Notes under the pieces: generated by a model
What the model was told of the DNA's origin: nothing
What the model saw: only the letters and a program-made list of their open reading frames with translations
Databases searched by the model: none
Origin: Haloferax elongans ATCC BAA-1513
GTDB lineage: Archaea > Halobacteriota > Halobacteria > Halobacteriales > Haloferacaceae
Reading direction: 5' to 3'
Assembly (NCBI RefSeq): GCF_000336755.1
Contig: NZ_AOLK01000011.1
Location: 507,103-571,102, forward strand
DNA: 64,000 nucleotides
Position numbers and translations under genes: made by a program
In this document: positions 19,621 to 27,758 of the stretch, piece after piece
How positions within the stretch are numbered: position 1 is the stretch's first letter
Layout of the letters: each line of letters starts with the position of its first letter

Positions 19621-19677
19621 CGGCGTCTTGATGCCTCGGGCAACGATTATCCGGTGCGCTTTCCAAGCGCCTTCTGA

Positions 19678-20919
19678 ATGCCCTCCCCGTCGGATACGAC
19701 TCCCGGCCTGACTCGCCGGACCATCCTCCACGCTGCAGCGACAGTCCCGTTTGCTGCGTCTGTTACCGGAGTCGCCCGCGCAGAGCCATCGAGCGGCGCA
19801 CGAATCGCGACGCTGAACCTCGGTCTCGGCGTGAGTCTCACGCCAGTCCTGTTCGCGGAAGATGCGACGCAACGCCGCCGTGTCGTCGGCGACCTGTACG
19901 AATCAGTCCGGGTGAGTGACGTCCCTCGCCGGATGGCCGTGCTCGCAGACGAACTCGCCGCAACCGGCGCAGACGTCGTCGCCCTGCAAGAGGCCGCGTC
20001 GGTCGCTGCCGATGGTATCGACTCGGTCGATTTCCTCGACGAGTTGACGCAGGCACTCGACGGATCTGACGAAAACTACCGCGTCGCGGCCGTCTCCGAG
20101 ACGACGAGCGTCTCGCTTCCGGGTCTCATCGACGACGAGGAGACGACTGTTACACTCCGCGACAGAGATGCGATTCTCGTCCGTGGGGGTGTCGAATCGA
20201 CCGAGATGCCGAACGTGACGCTCGATGCTACCCTCGCCGTGCCACTCGGTGAGGAGGGCGAGACGGTCGAAATCTCCCGTGGGGTCGCCGCCGCGGGCGT
20301 GTCTGTCTCGGGTGGTCCGACGTTCGCCGTCGGTTCGACACACCTCGAACGAGCGAGTAGCGAGATTCGAACCGCACAGGCGACCGAACTCGCTGCGTGG
20401 GCCGACCAGCGCGACGGCCGAGTCGTCGTCGCGGGAGACGTCAATGCGACACCGGGTGACGAAGCCTACGACACGCTCGCTTCCTCGCTCAAATCGGTCA
20501 CTGGCGACGTTGGACCGACGTGCTGCCGAAGCAGCGACCTGACCAGTGGCGACCTCTCGCGGACGGTCGACCACGTCTTCGTCCGAGGGTTCGACGGAAC
20601 AGACCCAACTCGGTTCGTCACCAGCGACGACCTTCGAATCGAAACGCCGGAGGGAGAGCGGTGGCCGTCCGACCACGCGGGCGTCGTGGTGAATCTCGAT
20701 GCCGTGCCTATCGAAACTGCGTCGCCCTCGGCGACCCCGACACCGACTGTGACGACGCAGCCGTCGCCCGAACCGACTACGAGCAGTACGCCGACCGAGC
20801 AACCGACCAGCTCCCCAACTGATGGAACGTCGACGTCGGCAGACGCTGCTGGGTTCGGCATCCTCGCGTCACTCGTCGCACTGGTCGTCGCCGTCGTCCG
20901 CGCTCGGCAGCACGACTGA
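19678..20919 (+). CDS. Tat-exported endonuclease/exonuclease/phosphatase-family protein with C-terminal anchor
   Basis: 413 residues. The Tat signal is TRRTILHAAATVPFAASV (residues ~12-30), with likely cleavage after VARA. The EEP fold shows all catalytic motifs: ATLNLGLG, QEA (Glu), GSTHLE, AGDVNATPGD, TVDHVFVRG and WPSDHAGV. A Pro/Thr/Ser-rich stalk (about residues 345-385) leads to a C-terminal hydrophobic helix that starts GFG and ends in Arg, close to the PGF-CTERM signal for archaeosortase (here AGFG rather than PGF). So it is probably a cell-surface nuclease or phosphatase. The substrate could be DNA, sphingolipid-like or inositol phosphates. Confidence 0.85.
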   Translation: MPSPSDTTPGLTRRTILHAAATVPFAASVTGVARAEPSSGARIATLNLGLGVSLTPVLFAEDATQRRRVVGDLYESVRVSDVPRRMAVLADELAATGADVVALQEAASVAADGIDSVDFLDELTQALDGSDENYRVAAVSETTSVSLPGLIDDEETTVTLRDRDAILVRGGVESTEMPNVTLDATLAVPLGEEGETVEISRGVAAAGVSVSGGPTFAVGSTHLERASSEIRTAQATELAAWADQRDGRVVVAGDVNATPGDEAYDTLASSLKSVTGDVGPTCCRSSDLTSGDLSRTVDHVFVRGFDGTDPTRFVTSDDLRIETPEGERWPSDHAGVVVNLDAVPIETASPSATPTPTVTTQPSPEPTTSSTPTEQPTSSPTDGTSTSADAAGFGILASLVALVVAVVRARQHD

Positions 20920-21007
20920 CGACTAGCGACTGACTGCTGACGACTGACGACTGCGCCGAAGTCCTCGACACCGACTCATTTTTGCCTCGCCGTGCCCGAA
21001 TCCGGGT

Positions 21008-21808
21008 GTGCGACGCTTTTCGGAATCGTATCTCCGGCGGACGCGACAGGGGATGTGGGAGGATTCCCGCGCCTCACTCGCCGACCTCGACCTCGACGGG
21101 CGCGAGCGCATCCTCGACGTTGGCTGCGGGACGGGCGAGTTTACGCGCATCCTCGCCGAGTCGTCCGACGCGCGCGTCGTCGGCGTCGACGCCGACACCG
21201 ACCTGCTTTCGGTCGCCGCCAACCGCGAGGGAATCGAGGCTGTCGCGGGCGACGCGACGCGACTTCCCTTCGCCGACGACAGTTTCGACCTCGTCGTCTG
21301 TCAGGCGCTCCTCGTGAACCTGCCCGACCCGGCGGCCGCGCTGGCGGAGTTCGCTCGCGTCTCGACTGACCTCGTGGCGACGGTCGAACCCGACAACGCC
21401 GCCGTCGGCGTCGATTCCACGGTCGATGCCGAAGTCCAACTCGAACGCCGCGTCAGAGACGCGTTCCTCGATGGGGTGCAAACTGACGTGGCGCTCGGCG
21501 AGCGCGTGAGCAACCTGTTTTCAGACGCCGGGTTGTCGGTCGTCGGCACGCGACGCTACCACCATCGCAAGGTCGTGGAGCCACCGTACGACGGGTACGA
21601 CGTTCGGAGTGCGGCGAAGAAGGCGACTGGCGAGGGACTCGACCGCCACGAGGCGGACCTCCGGCGCGGCCTCGGTGACGACGACTCCTACGAGGCAGTC
21701 CGACGCGAGTGGCGACAGATGGGCCGCGACGTCGTCAGACAGATTCGCGACGGCGACTACCGCCGGGCAGAGGTCGTCCCCTTCGACGTGACGACGGGCC
21801 GCGTCTGA
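21008..21808 (+). CDS. Class I SAM-dependent methyltransferase
   Basis: 266 residues from a GTG. SAM-binding motif I is ILDVGCGTGEFTRIL (about residues 36-50), the acidic motif II loop is VVGVDADTDLL, and motif IV-like DDSFDLVVCQALLVNLPDP is near residue 90. The family is the Methyltransf_11 type. The C-terminal 110 residues are Arg/Asp rich with no recognised domain, and the methyl acceptor is unknown. It stands between the EEP gene and a convergent conserved haloarchaeal gene. Confidence 0.85.
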   Translation: MRRFSESYLRRTRQGMWEDSRASLADLDLDGRERILDVGCGTGEFTRILAESSDARVVGVDADTDLLSVAANREGIEAVAGDATRLPFADDSFDLVVCQALLVNLPDPAAALAEFARVSTDLVATVEPDNAAVGVDSTVDAEVQLERRVRDAFLDGVQTDVALGERVSNLFSDAGLSVVGTRRYHHRKVVEPPYDGYDVRSAAKKATGEGLDRHEADLRRGLGDDDSYEAVRREWRQMGRDVVRQIRDGDYRRAEVVPFDVTTGRV

Positions 21809-21826
21809 GAACGTATCCTGAAATTC

Positions 21827-22471
21827 CTACACAACATCGCCGCGGACAGTCGCCCCGGTCTGTTCGGCGCGGTACTCGCGCATCGCTTCGACGGCCGCGT
21901 TGGCCTCGTCAGACTCGACGCCAAGCATCTCTAGTGCCCCGGTGAGCGTCGGGAACGCGAACTCGCCGTTCCGAAGCTTCTCCATCGCGTTTGGCGAGCG
22001 CTGGCCGTCCGCGTAGAGGCAGACGCCCCGAGGGTCGAGAATCTGCTCGTACTTCTCGCGGGCCATCGCGCCCTTCAGTCGCTGTGTGACGTTGTCCTCG
22101 AACGAGGCGTTACACACTTCGAGGTGGATTGGTTCGTCGTCCGGAAGCAGGTGTGCAGCGAGGCACTTCTCTGGGGCGGCGTAGCCGTTCGAATTCGCCC
22201 GGAGCAGGTCTGGATTCTCCCGCGCCCACTCGGCACGGACGCTCTTTCCGACACCCTTCACGCCGTGGCTGGCTTCGAATTCGGCGGCCGCGTCGCCATC
22301 ACCGCGGAGCAGGATGTCTTTCGTCACGTACACGTCGAGTCGGTCGAGCGGGTCGAGACCGAGGGCGACGTCGCCGTAGACCCACACCTCGCGAACGGGG
22401 ACGGGGAGCGTTTCGGATTCGACCGCATCGACGATTGCTTCGACGCGGTCGAGGGCAGCGTCTCTGTCCAT
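21827..22471 (-). CDS. Conserved haloarchaeal protein of unknown function
   Basis: 214 residues from the ATG at 22471. The open frame reaches 22891 but that part shadows the MFS gene. The segment PVPVREVWVYGDVALGLDPLDRLDVYVTKD (seen in parts near residues 22-52) resembles a nucleotidyltransferase-like beginning but lacks a clear catalytic motif. It continues with conserved DPRGVCLYADGQRSPNAMEK. I believe this corresponds to a haloarchaeal DUF (DUF7095), from memory only. It follows the MFS gene by 44 nt on the same strand. Confidence 0.75.
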   Translation of the reverse strand: MDRDAALDRVEAIVDAVESETLPVPVREVWVYGDVALGLDPLDRLDVYVTKDILLRGDGDAAAEFEASHGVKGVGKSVRAEWARENPDLLRANSNGYAAPEKCLAAHLLPDDEPIHLEVCNASFEDNVTQRLKGAMAREKYEQILDPRGVCLYADGQRSPNAMEKLRNGEFAFPTLTGALEMLGVESDEANAAVEAMREYRAEQTGATVRGDVV

Positions 22472-22515
22472 CGCGTGACGGTGGGAGTTCGAGGGGGAAA
22501 CCGGTTTCGCGTCGG

Positions 22516-23808
22516 TTACGACGCGTCGATATCTGTCGCTGCACCCTCGCTTGCCGCCTCCTCGTCCACCGCCGGGGAGTCGTCTGGGACGAACCAGTAC
22601 AGCAGTGCCGGGTCGACCGCCCAGAGCAGGCCGATGCCCAACGCGGTCGCACCAAGCGACGCGGACGCCGTCAGGGCACCACCGAGGACTGGGCCGAGCG
22701 CACCACCCACTGATGCGGCGGTCGAGATAAGGCCGAGTGTGGTTCCTTCTCGCCCGTCGGGTGCGATTTCGTATCGGAGCGCACCCAGTGCGGGGCCAGC
22801 AAGTCCGGACCCGACCCCGCCGAGAGCGAAAAGCGCGATTGGAACGCTCTGGTGGGGTGCGAAGACGATGCCGATGGGGACGGCGACCCACACGAGTTTC
22901 CCGACGACGACGCCGCGCTTTCGCCCGAAGTCGTCCGCAAGCGACCCACCGACAGGAACCACAACCAGCATGGTCGCGCCGAGGACGCTCCAGACGAGTG
23001 CGGCGTAGGTTGGCCCGCCACCGACTGACTGTTCCAAAAGCGGTGCGAGCGTCGGTGCAAACGCGCCGTCGGCGACTGAGGCCACGAATCCACCGACGAC
23101 GAGTGCCGCGACAGTTGGGTCGCGGACGACCGACACACTGCGTCGGACGCGTTCGACGAGTGGACCGGACGGTTCGGATTCGTCCTCGTCTGACTCGGTG
23201 TCGACGGGCGGCAGAAACCCGACCATGATGAGGCCGCCGAGGGCGGTGAGACCTCCGAGTACGAGGAACGGAACTTCCGGGCCAGCGCCGTAGAGCGCCC
23301 CACCGAGCGCGGGACCGAGTGCGACGGCAGCCATTCCGGACGTCTGGTAGGCTCCCATCACCCCTGCCCGCTCGTCGTCGGAGGTATAGTCGCCGAGGTA
23401 GGCACTCGTCGCGGGACCGCGCATCGCCGCACCGACGCCATCGAGTGCCCTGAGCGCGAGCAGGGCTGGAACCGAATCGGCGACGCCGAGGCCGACGACG
23501 CTGACTGCGCCGACGAGCATGCCGACGACCATGAACGGCCGTCTGCCGAAGCGGTCAGAGAGCGACCCGAACGCAAGGGAAAATACTGCCTGCGACGCGA
23601 CTGGAAGCGAAAACAAGAGCCCCAGCGCAACGGGGCCGATACCGAAGGTCGCGGCGTAGGCCGGGAGAAGCGGGATGACAAACGAGTTCGACGCGTGGTC
23701 GAGGAGGTTCGAGACGGCGAGGACTGCTACTGTCCGGTCTCGAAGATGCGACAGGGTGGCGTAGTGACTACGAAGCGATGCGAGCAGGTCGGAGAGGCGT
23801 GAATACAT
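22516..23808 (-). CDS. MFS transporter
   Basis: 430 residues from the ATG at 23808. The frame upstream of it has no hydrophobic character. Twelve membrane segments can be traced in two halves. The diagnostic loop 2-3 motif is FGSLSDRFGRRPFMVVGMLVG (about residues 66-86), with a degenerate second-half equivalent SLADDFGRKRGVVVG. A charged central loop (DTESDEDESEPSGPLVERVRRS) separates the halves. This points to a drug/small-molecule exporter of the multidrug MFS type. The substrate is unknown. It is divergent from ncsA across about 190 bp. Confidence 0.9.
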   Translation of the reverse strand: MYSRLSDLLASLRSHYATLSHLRDRTVAVLAVSNLLDHASNSFVIPLLPAYAATFGIGPVALGLLFSLPVASQAVFSLAFGSLSDRFGRRPFMVVGMLVGAVSVVGLGVADSVPALLALRALDGVGAAMRGPATSAYLGDYTSDDERAGVMGAYQTSGMAAVALGPALGGALYGAGPEVPFLVLGGLTALGGLIMVGFLPPVDTESDEDESEPSGPLVERVRRSVSVVRDPTVAALVVGGFVASVADGAFAPTLAPLLEQSVGGGPTYAALVWSVLGATMLVVVPVGGSLADDFGRKRGVVVGKLVWVAVPIGIVFAPHQSVPIALFALGGVGSGLAGPALGALRYEIAPDGREGTTLGLISTAASVGGALGPVLGGALTASASLGATALGIGLLWAVDPALLYWFVPDDSPAVDEEAASEGAATDIDAS

Positions 23809-23995
23809 CCGTCGTTGTGACTGTGGTGTGGTCGGAGTCGGCGCGAGAACGAGGACGGGCTGACCAACACGTGAACGCGCAGTCAGACGCGGACGGAGAG
23901 GGTCTCCATGCACCGTACTGTCTCCCGCGTTGACAAAAGTATTCCGCCACTCCGAGGCGAAACCCGTATCCCTCCTGCCGGGCAAGCGACCGGCA

Positions 23996-24961
23996 ATGGA
24001 GTGCGACAAGTGCGGCCGCGACGCGGTAATGCACGCGGCTTACTCCGGGGCACATCTCTGTGAGGACCACTTCTGTGCCTCGGTCGAGAAACGAGTCCGC
24101 CGCCGCATCCGCGAGGACGATATGCTCCCCCGAGACGCGAGCCCCGAAAACCCCCAAACGTGGGTTATCGGCCTCTCGGGCGGCAAAGACAGCGTCGTGC
24201 TCACCCACATCCTCGACGAGACGTTCGGGCGCGACCCGCGAATCGAACTCATCGCGCTCACCATCCACGAGGGCATCGAGGGCTACCGCGACAAGTCCGT
24301 CGACGCCTGTGTCGAACTCTCCGACGACCTCGACATGCGTCACGAGATGGTGTCGTACGAAGACGAGTTCGGCGTTCGGATGGATGACGTGGTCGAGAAA
24401 GACCCCGAAAACATGGCCGCGTGCGCCTACTGCGGCGTCTTCCGACGCGACCTACTCGAAACCTTCGCCGACGAGTACGGCGCAGACAAACTACTGACCG
24501 GCCACAACCTCGACGACGAGGCCCAGACGGCGCTGATGAACTTCCTCGAAGGCGACGTCAGACAGGTCGCGAAACACTTCGACGCCAGTATTGGGTCATT
24601 CGACAAGCGCCGAGACGAAGGTGATTTCATCCCGCGAGCCAAGCCGCTGCGCGATATTCCCGAGAAGGAAGTCGCGCTCTACGCTCACCTCAAGGACCTC
24701 CCCGCGCATATCACGGAGTGTCCCCACTCCTCGGAAGCGTACCGCGGCGAGATTCAACAACTGCTCTTGAAACTCGAAGAGAACCACCCGGGTACCCGTC
24801 ACTCGATTATGGCGGGCTACGAGGAACTCGCCGAGTTGACCGCCCGCGAATACCGCGGTGACGGACAAGTGAACCTCAACGACTGCGAACGCTGCGGGTC
24901 GAAGACGGCGGGTGACGTATGTCGGAAGTGCCGTCTTATTGAGTCGATAGAGGCTGTCTGA
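23996..24961 (+). CDS. ncsA: tRNA 2-thiolation enzyme NcsA (TtuA/Ncs6 family)
   Basis: 321 residues from the ATG at 23996. An N-terminal zinc finger (CDKCGRDAVMHAAYSG..CEDHF) is followed by the PP-loop ATPase motif GLSGGKDSVVLTHIL near residue 58, the catalytic CxxC-type segment CAYCGVFRRDLL near 145, GHNLDDEAQTALMN near 170, and a C-terminal zinc finger CERCGSKTAGDVCRKC. The family adenylates U34 and transfers sulfur, giving 2-thiouridine in Lys/Glu/Gln tRNAs. In Haloferax it works with a ubiquitin-like SAMP protein (established knowledge). Its placement next to ftsZ2 matches H. volcanii as I recall it. Confidence 0.92.
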   Translation: MECDKCGRDAVMHAAYSGAHLCEDHFCASVEKRVRRRIREDDMLPRDASPENPQTWVIGLSGGKDSVVLTHILDETFGRDPRIELIALTIHEGIEGYRDKSVDACVELSDDLDMRHEMVSYEDEFGVRMDDVVEKDPENMAACAYCGVFRRDLLETFADEYGADKLLTGHNLDDEAQTALMNFLEGDVRQVAKHFDASIGSFDKRRDEGDFIPRAKPLRDIPEKEVALYAHLKDLPAHITECPHSSEAYRGEIQQLLLKLEENHPGTRHSIMAGYEELAELTAREYRGDGQVNLNDCERCGSKTAGDVCRKCRLIESIEAV

Positions 24962-25111
24962 CCGAGCAACGCAGTCCGTCTCGGCTGCGCCTGTTCTGAC
25001 AGACGCTACTTCAAAGCCGCACAGCTCACAGTTTGAAAATCGAACAAAGAGAGGTAATCCGCGGCCGTGTCGGACGGACGCGGCGGTATCGAAAGCGGGG
25101 CCGACAGGGCG

Positions 25112-26311
25112 TTACCGGATTACGTCGAGACCGTTGTTCTTCTCGACTTCGTCGCGACCGCCATCGGACCACGTACCGCTCTGCGCCGTCTCGACACGTT
25201 GCGAACTATCGAATTCCTGACGCTGCTGGCTCTGACCCTGTCCCTGTCCTTGGATGCTCTGGCGGGACTTGTCTGCCTGCTTTTGCGTCGTCGGACCGAG
25301 GACCTGTGCCGACTGGACACCGGTCATGATAGCCATTACGCGAACCTTGCCTTTGTACTCGTCTTGGATGCGAGCGCCCCAGATGACGTTCGCAGCCGCC
25401 TCGAGTCGTTCGGTGATGTTGCTCGCGATTCCCTCGGCCTCCTTCAGTGTGAGGTCGGGGCCGCCCGTGATGTGGACGAGACCACCGGATGCACCCCGGT
25501 AGTCGACGTCCAAAAGCGGGTGGTTCATCGCGTCGTTGACCACTTCTTGGGTCTTGTTCTTGTCCTGTGTCTCACCGACGAGCATCACCGCGACGCCGCC
25601 CTGATTCATGATAGTAGACATGTCGGCGTAGTCGAGGTTGATGAGCGACGGTTGAGTGATGGTCTCCGAGATACCCTTGACGGTCTCGGCGATAATCTGG
25701 TCCATGACCGAGAACGCCTTACCGATGGGCAGGTTCGGGACGTAATCGAGGAGACGGTTGTTGTCGAGGACGATGATGGAGTCGGCTTCGTTGCGAAGCT
25801 TCTCCAGACCTTCCTCTGCTTTGACCGTCCGGGCACGCTCGACGTTGAACGGCGTCGAGACCATGCCGACCACGATAGCTCCCTGTTCTTTGGCAATCTT
25901 GGCGACGACCGGTGCCGCACCAGTACCGGTTCCGCCACCCATGCCGGCGGTGACGAACACGAGGTCGGCGTCGCCGAGGACGTCCTTGATGGTACCTTGC
26001 GCCATCTCCGTAGCGCGCTCGCCCATCGAGGGGTCGCCACCGGCACCGAGCCCCTGCGTCAGGGACTTGCCGACGAGTATCTTCGTGTCCGCTTCGATCA
26101 TCTTCAGGTGCTGCTTGTCGGTGTTGATAGCGACCGTGTCAGCACCTTCGACGCCAATATTGTAGAGCCGGTTGATGGTGTTGTTACCGGCACCACCAGC
26201 ACCAACAATGACGATACGCGGGTCACCAAACTGGTCGTCGTCGTCAGACGACATCTGCGATTGGCGTTCTGCTTCGTCCCGCTCCATCGCCTCGCGAACA
26301 ATATCCTGCAT
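25112..26311 (-). CDS. ftsZ2: Cell division tubulin homologue FtsZ2
   Basis: 399 residues. The GTP-binding tubulin signature [10 protein letters not shown] is near residue 123, after [19 protein letters not shown]7-loop region [15 protein letters not shown] is near 225. An N-terminal acidic extension (about 30 residues) and a Gln-rich C-terminal linker ([13 protein letters not shown]) end in a short conserved tail NNGLDVIR. Haloarchaea use two FtsZ proteins; FtsZ2 drives constriction. The gene follows cdrS by 2 nt, so the two are co-transcribed, and it is convergent with ncsA. Confidence 0.95.
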   Translation of the reverse strand: MQDIVREAMERDEAERQSQMSSDDDDQFGDPRIVIVGAGGAGNNTINRLYNIGVEGADTVAINTDKQHLKMIEADTKILVGKSLTQGLGAGGDPSMGERATEMAQGTIKDVLGDADLVFVTAGMGGGTGTGAAPVVAKIAKEQGAIVVGMVSTPFNVERARTVKAEEGLEKLRNEADSIIVLDNNRLLDYVPNLPIGKAFSVMDQIIAETVKGISETITQPSLINLDYADMSTIMNQGGVAVMLVGETQDKNKTQEVVNDAMNHPLLDVDYRGASGGLVHITGGPDLTLKEAEGIASNITERLEAAANVIWGARIQDEYKGKVRVMAIMTGVQSAQVLGPTTQKQADKSRQSIQGQGQGQSQQRQEFDSSQRVETAQSGTWSDGGRDEVEKNNGLDVIR

Positions 26312-26313
26312 AA

Positions 26314-26499
26314 TTACACCTTTGCCCAGCTGCGCTTGCTGGTAGATTCGCGCTGGCGGTTGTCGGCTGTCTGTTCGTTGAGCATATCGCGGACGGCGGA
26401 TCGAATGGCTTCAGATCGGTTCGGGAATTCTCCCGTCTCGACCATTCGCTCGACCTCCTCGATCTGCTGCTTCGGAATTCGTAGTGTCACACGCTCCAT
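26314..26499 (-). CDS. cdrS: CdrS, short ribbon-helix-helix cell-division regulator
   Basis: 61 residues from the ATG at 26499. The upstream part of the frame is promoter DNA. A single RHH domain is present: [20 protein letters not shown] (beta strand and first helix), then [14 protein letters not shown]. In Halobacterium and Haloferax, CdrS is co-transcribed with ftsZ2 and controls cell division genes (published work). Its coupling to ftsZ2 (2-nt gap) is seen here. The upstream region carries three copies of GTAAGAC, one as a perfect inverted repeat, which may be its own or CdrL's operator. Confidence 0.93.
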   Translation of the reverse strand: MERVTLRIPKQQIEEVERMVETGEFPNRSEAIRSAVRDMLNEQTADNRQRESTSKRSWAKV

Positions 26500-26514
26500 G
26501 TTTACATTCCCCCG

Positions 26515-26672
26515 GTAAGACGGCGCGCCGCACGTGAGTGCGAGTGTCATACGTCCCAAAACCGACGGACAGCACCCGTTTCGGGGTGCCCATCGGGAGG
26601 GTGTAAGACAACCGTCTTACGCGATAGTCACCACAAAGCGACGGGATATAAATGTAACGGCGGTTGTAAGAC
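26515..26672. promoter_or_regulatory. cdrS-ftsZ2 control region with repeated GTAAGAC motif
   Basis: GTAAGAC occurs at 26515-26521, 26603-26609 and 26666-26672 on the plus strand, and its reverse complement at 26614-26620. The middle pair forms the palindrome GTAAGACAACCGTCTTAC. A minus-strand TATA-like box (TTTATATC, about 26644-26652) lies between the upstream single site and the palindrome, so transcription would start around 26622, just before the palindrome. The layout is that of an RHH-type autoregulated operator. Confidence 0.55.
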
Positions 26673-26710
26673 AGTACTTGAATGGGTTATATACAGTATT
26701 TAATAAGGGA

Positions 26711-27334
26711 TTATGGGCCTTCGAGGACGTTTGCTGCTGGCGTCCGACGGCCGCAGTCTGGGCAGAACGCCCAGTCAGAACGAAGTTCGGCATTACACTC
26801 ACAGAATACTCGTTGGGTCGCTTTCTCGCCGCAGTTCGGGCAGTAGACGTGGTCTCCGTCGATGGACTCGCCGCACTGCCCACACGTTAGTTCGGTCTCT
26901 TCGGGGACGTTGCCTACTCTCGCCGTGTCGTGGTGGGTGTCGTCACCCGGTCCATCGGGCGTCTTACGTTTTGCATTCGCCGTTGTATCGGGCTCATACT
27001 CCGCGTTTACGCCAGAATCTCCGTCTGCACCGTCGACGTTGATGTTGACAGTAACTTCAGACGAGTTGCCATGCTCGTGGTTGGGGAGTGCGTCGTCGAG
27101 ATACGCGGGGAGTCGCTCTTCCAATCGGCGTTCCACGAGTTCGTCGACTCGGGCAGTCAGCACGTCGTCGAAGTCCGTCGGCTGACTGTCGGACTCGTCT
27201 GCGTCAGTCTGGTCACGTTCCATCTGGTCGAGGTACTGGCGCAGGGCTTCGCGCATCACCTCGCTCTTGGAGGTGTCGAGGTCCTCCAATCGCCCGACGA
27301 GAGCGTCGTCGGCGCGGAACGTGATTTTCGTCAT
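26711..27334 (-). CDS. cdrL: CdrL-like regulator: ribbon-helix-helix plus double zinc ribbon
   Basis: 207 residues. The N-terminal RHH domain (MTKITFRADDALVGRLEDLD, then SKSEVMREALRQYL) is followed by an acidic linker of about 90 residues with a predicted valine-rich strand (SEVTVNINVDG). Two zinc ribbons are at the C-terminus: CGQCGESIDGDHVYCPNCG and CECNAELRSDWAFCPDCG. The order cdrL-cdrS-ftsZ2 is the one described for haloarchaea, where CdrL (the larger partner) regulates the cdrS operon. A perfect palindrome CCGAGATTATCTCGG lies 5 nt before its ATG. Confidence 0.85.
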   Translation of the reverse strand: MTKITFRADDALVGRLEDLDTSKSEVMREALRQYLDQMERDQTDADESDSQPTDFDDVLTARVDELVERRLEERLPAYLDDALPNHEHGNSSEVTVNINVDGADGDSGVNAEYEPDTTANAKRKTPDGPGDDTHHDTARVGNVPEETELTCGQCGESIDGDHVYCPNCGEKATQRVFCECNAELRSDWAFCPDCGRRTPAANVLEGP

Positions 27335-27339
27335 CTGTT

Positions 27340-27354
27340 CCGAGATTATCTCGG
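27340..27354. promoter_or_regulatory. Palindromic operator candidate of cdrL
   Basis: CCGAGATTATCTCGG: two perfect 7-bp arms around one base. A minus-strand TATA-like TGATAAGG lies just upstream (about 27356-27364), so the palindrome fills the space between the box and a leaderless start at 27334. This suggests repression by steric block. Confidence 0.5.
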
Positions 27355-27451
27355 CACCTTATCAATGTTCGCTCCCGTCGGACGTGAGTCACACGTCTGG
27401 TGCGCGGCGAATGAAAATGGTTAAAACTGCCGACCGGATAGGATTCAGTGA

Positions 27452-27525
27452 CCGCTCTTAGCTCAGCCTGGCAGAGCAGCCGACTGTAGATCGGCTTGTC
27501 CCCCGTTCAAATCGGGGAGAGCGGA
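27452..27525 (+). tRNA. tRNA-Tyr (anticodon GTA)
   Basis: Full cloverleaf. Acceptor stem CCGCTCT/AGAGCGG with discriminator A; anticodon arm GCCGA-CTGTAGA-TCGGC with anticodon GTA; T arm CCCCG-TTCAAAT-CGGGG. CCA is not encoded and no intron is visible. A TTAAAA box about 26 nt upstream fits a promoter. It lies divergently downstream of cdrL. Confidence 0.95.
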
Positions 27526-27563
27526 CTTTCTCACCAGTTCAACTCTGAGAGCCAGAGCCGTCG

Positions 27564-27651
27564 ACTTGTCCCCCGCTCCCGTGAGCGAAGCGAACGGGAG
27601 GCAGCGAGCAACGCGAAGCGTTGCGAGTGAGTTCAAATCGGGGAGCGTGGA
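27564..27651 (+). repeat. Interrupted copy of the tRNA-Tyr 3' end with two inserted hairpins
   Basis: The T-arm region of the tRNA is repeated about 85 bp downstream: ACTTGTCCCCCG (27564-27575) and GTTCAAATCGGGGAGCG (from 27631). Between them are about 55 bp holding two stem-loops, CTCCCGT/ACGGGAG (27576-27600) and GCAACGC-GAA-GCGTTGC (27608-27624). This looks like a tRNA remnant from an integration or recombination event. Confidence 0.6.
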
Positions 27652-27758
27652 GTCGTTTCTGCCCATCGAAGCACTGCTACCGCAACTGTTCCGATTGAAT
27701 TATCAGCCAGTCATCATTCATCAGCCGATTTATCAACACGTATCGACGTTCTCCGAGT

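Noticed and set aside
18160-19872. A 570-codon minus-strand frame
   Set aside because: Only the last 174 codons encode a protein-like sequence (peroxiredoxin). The rest is antisense to endonuclease IV.
27463-27666. 67-codon minus-strand frame over tRNA-Tyr
   Set aside because: A tRNA-derived spurious frame; the plus strand folds into a complete tRNA.
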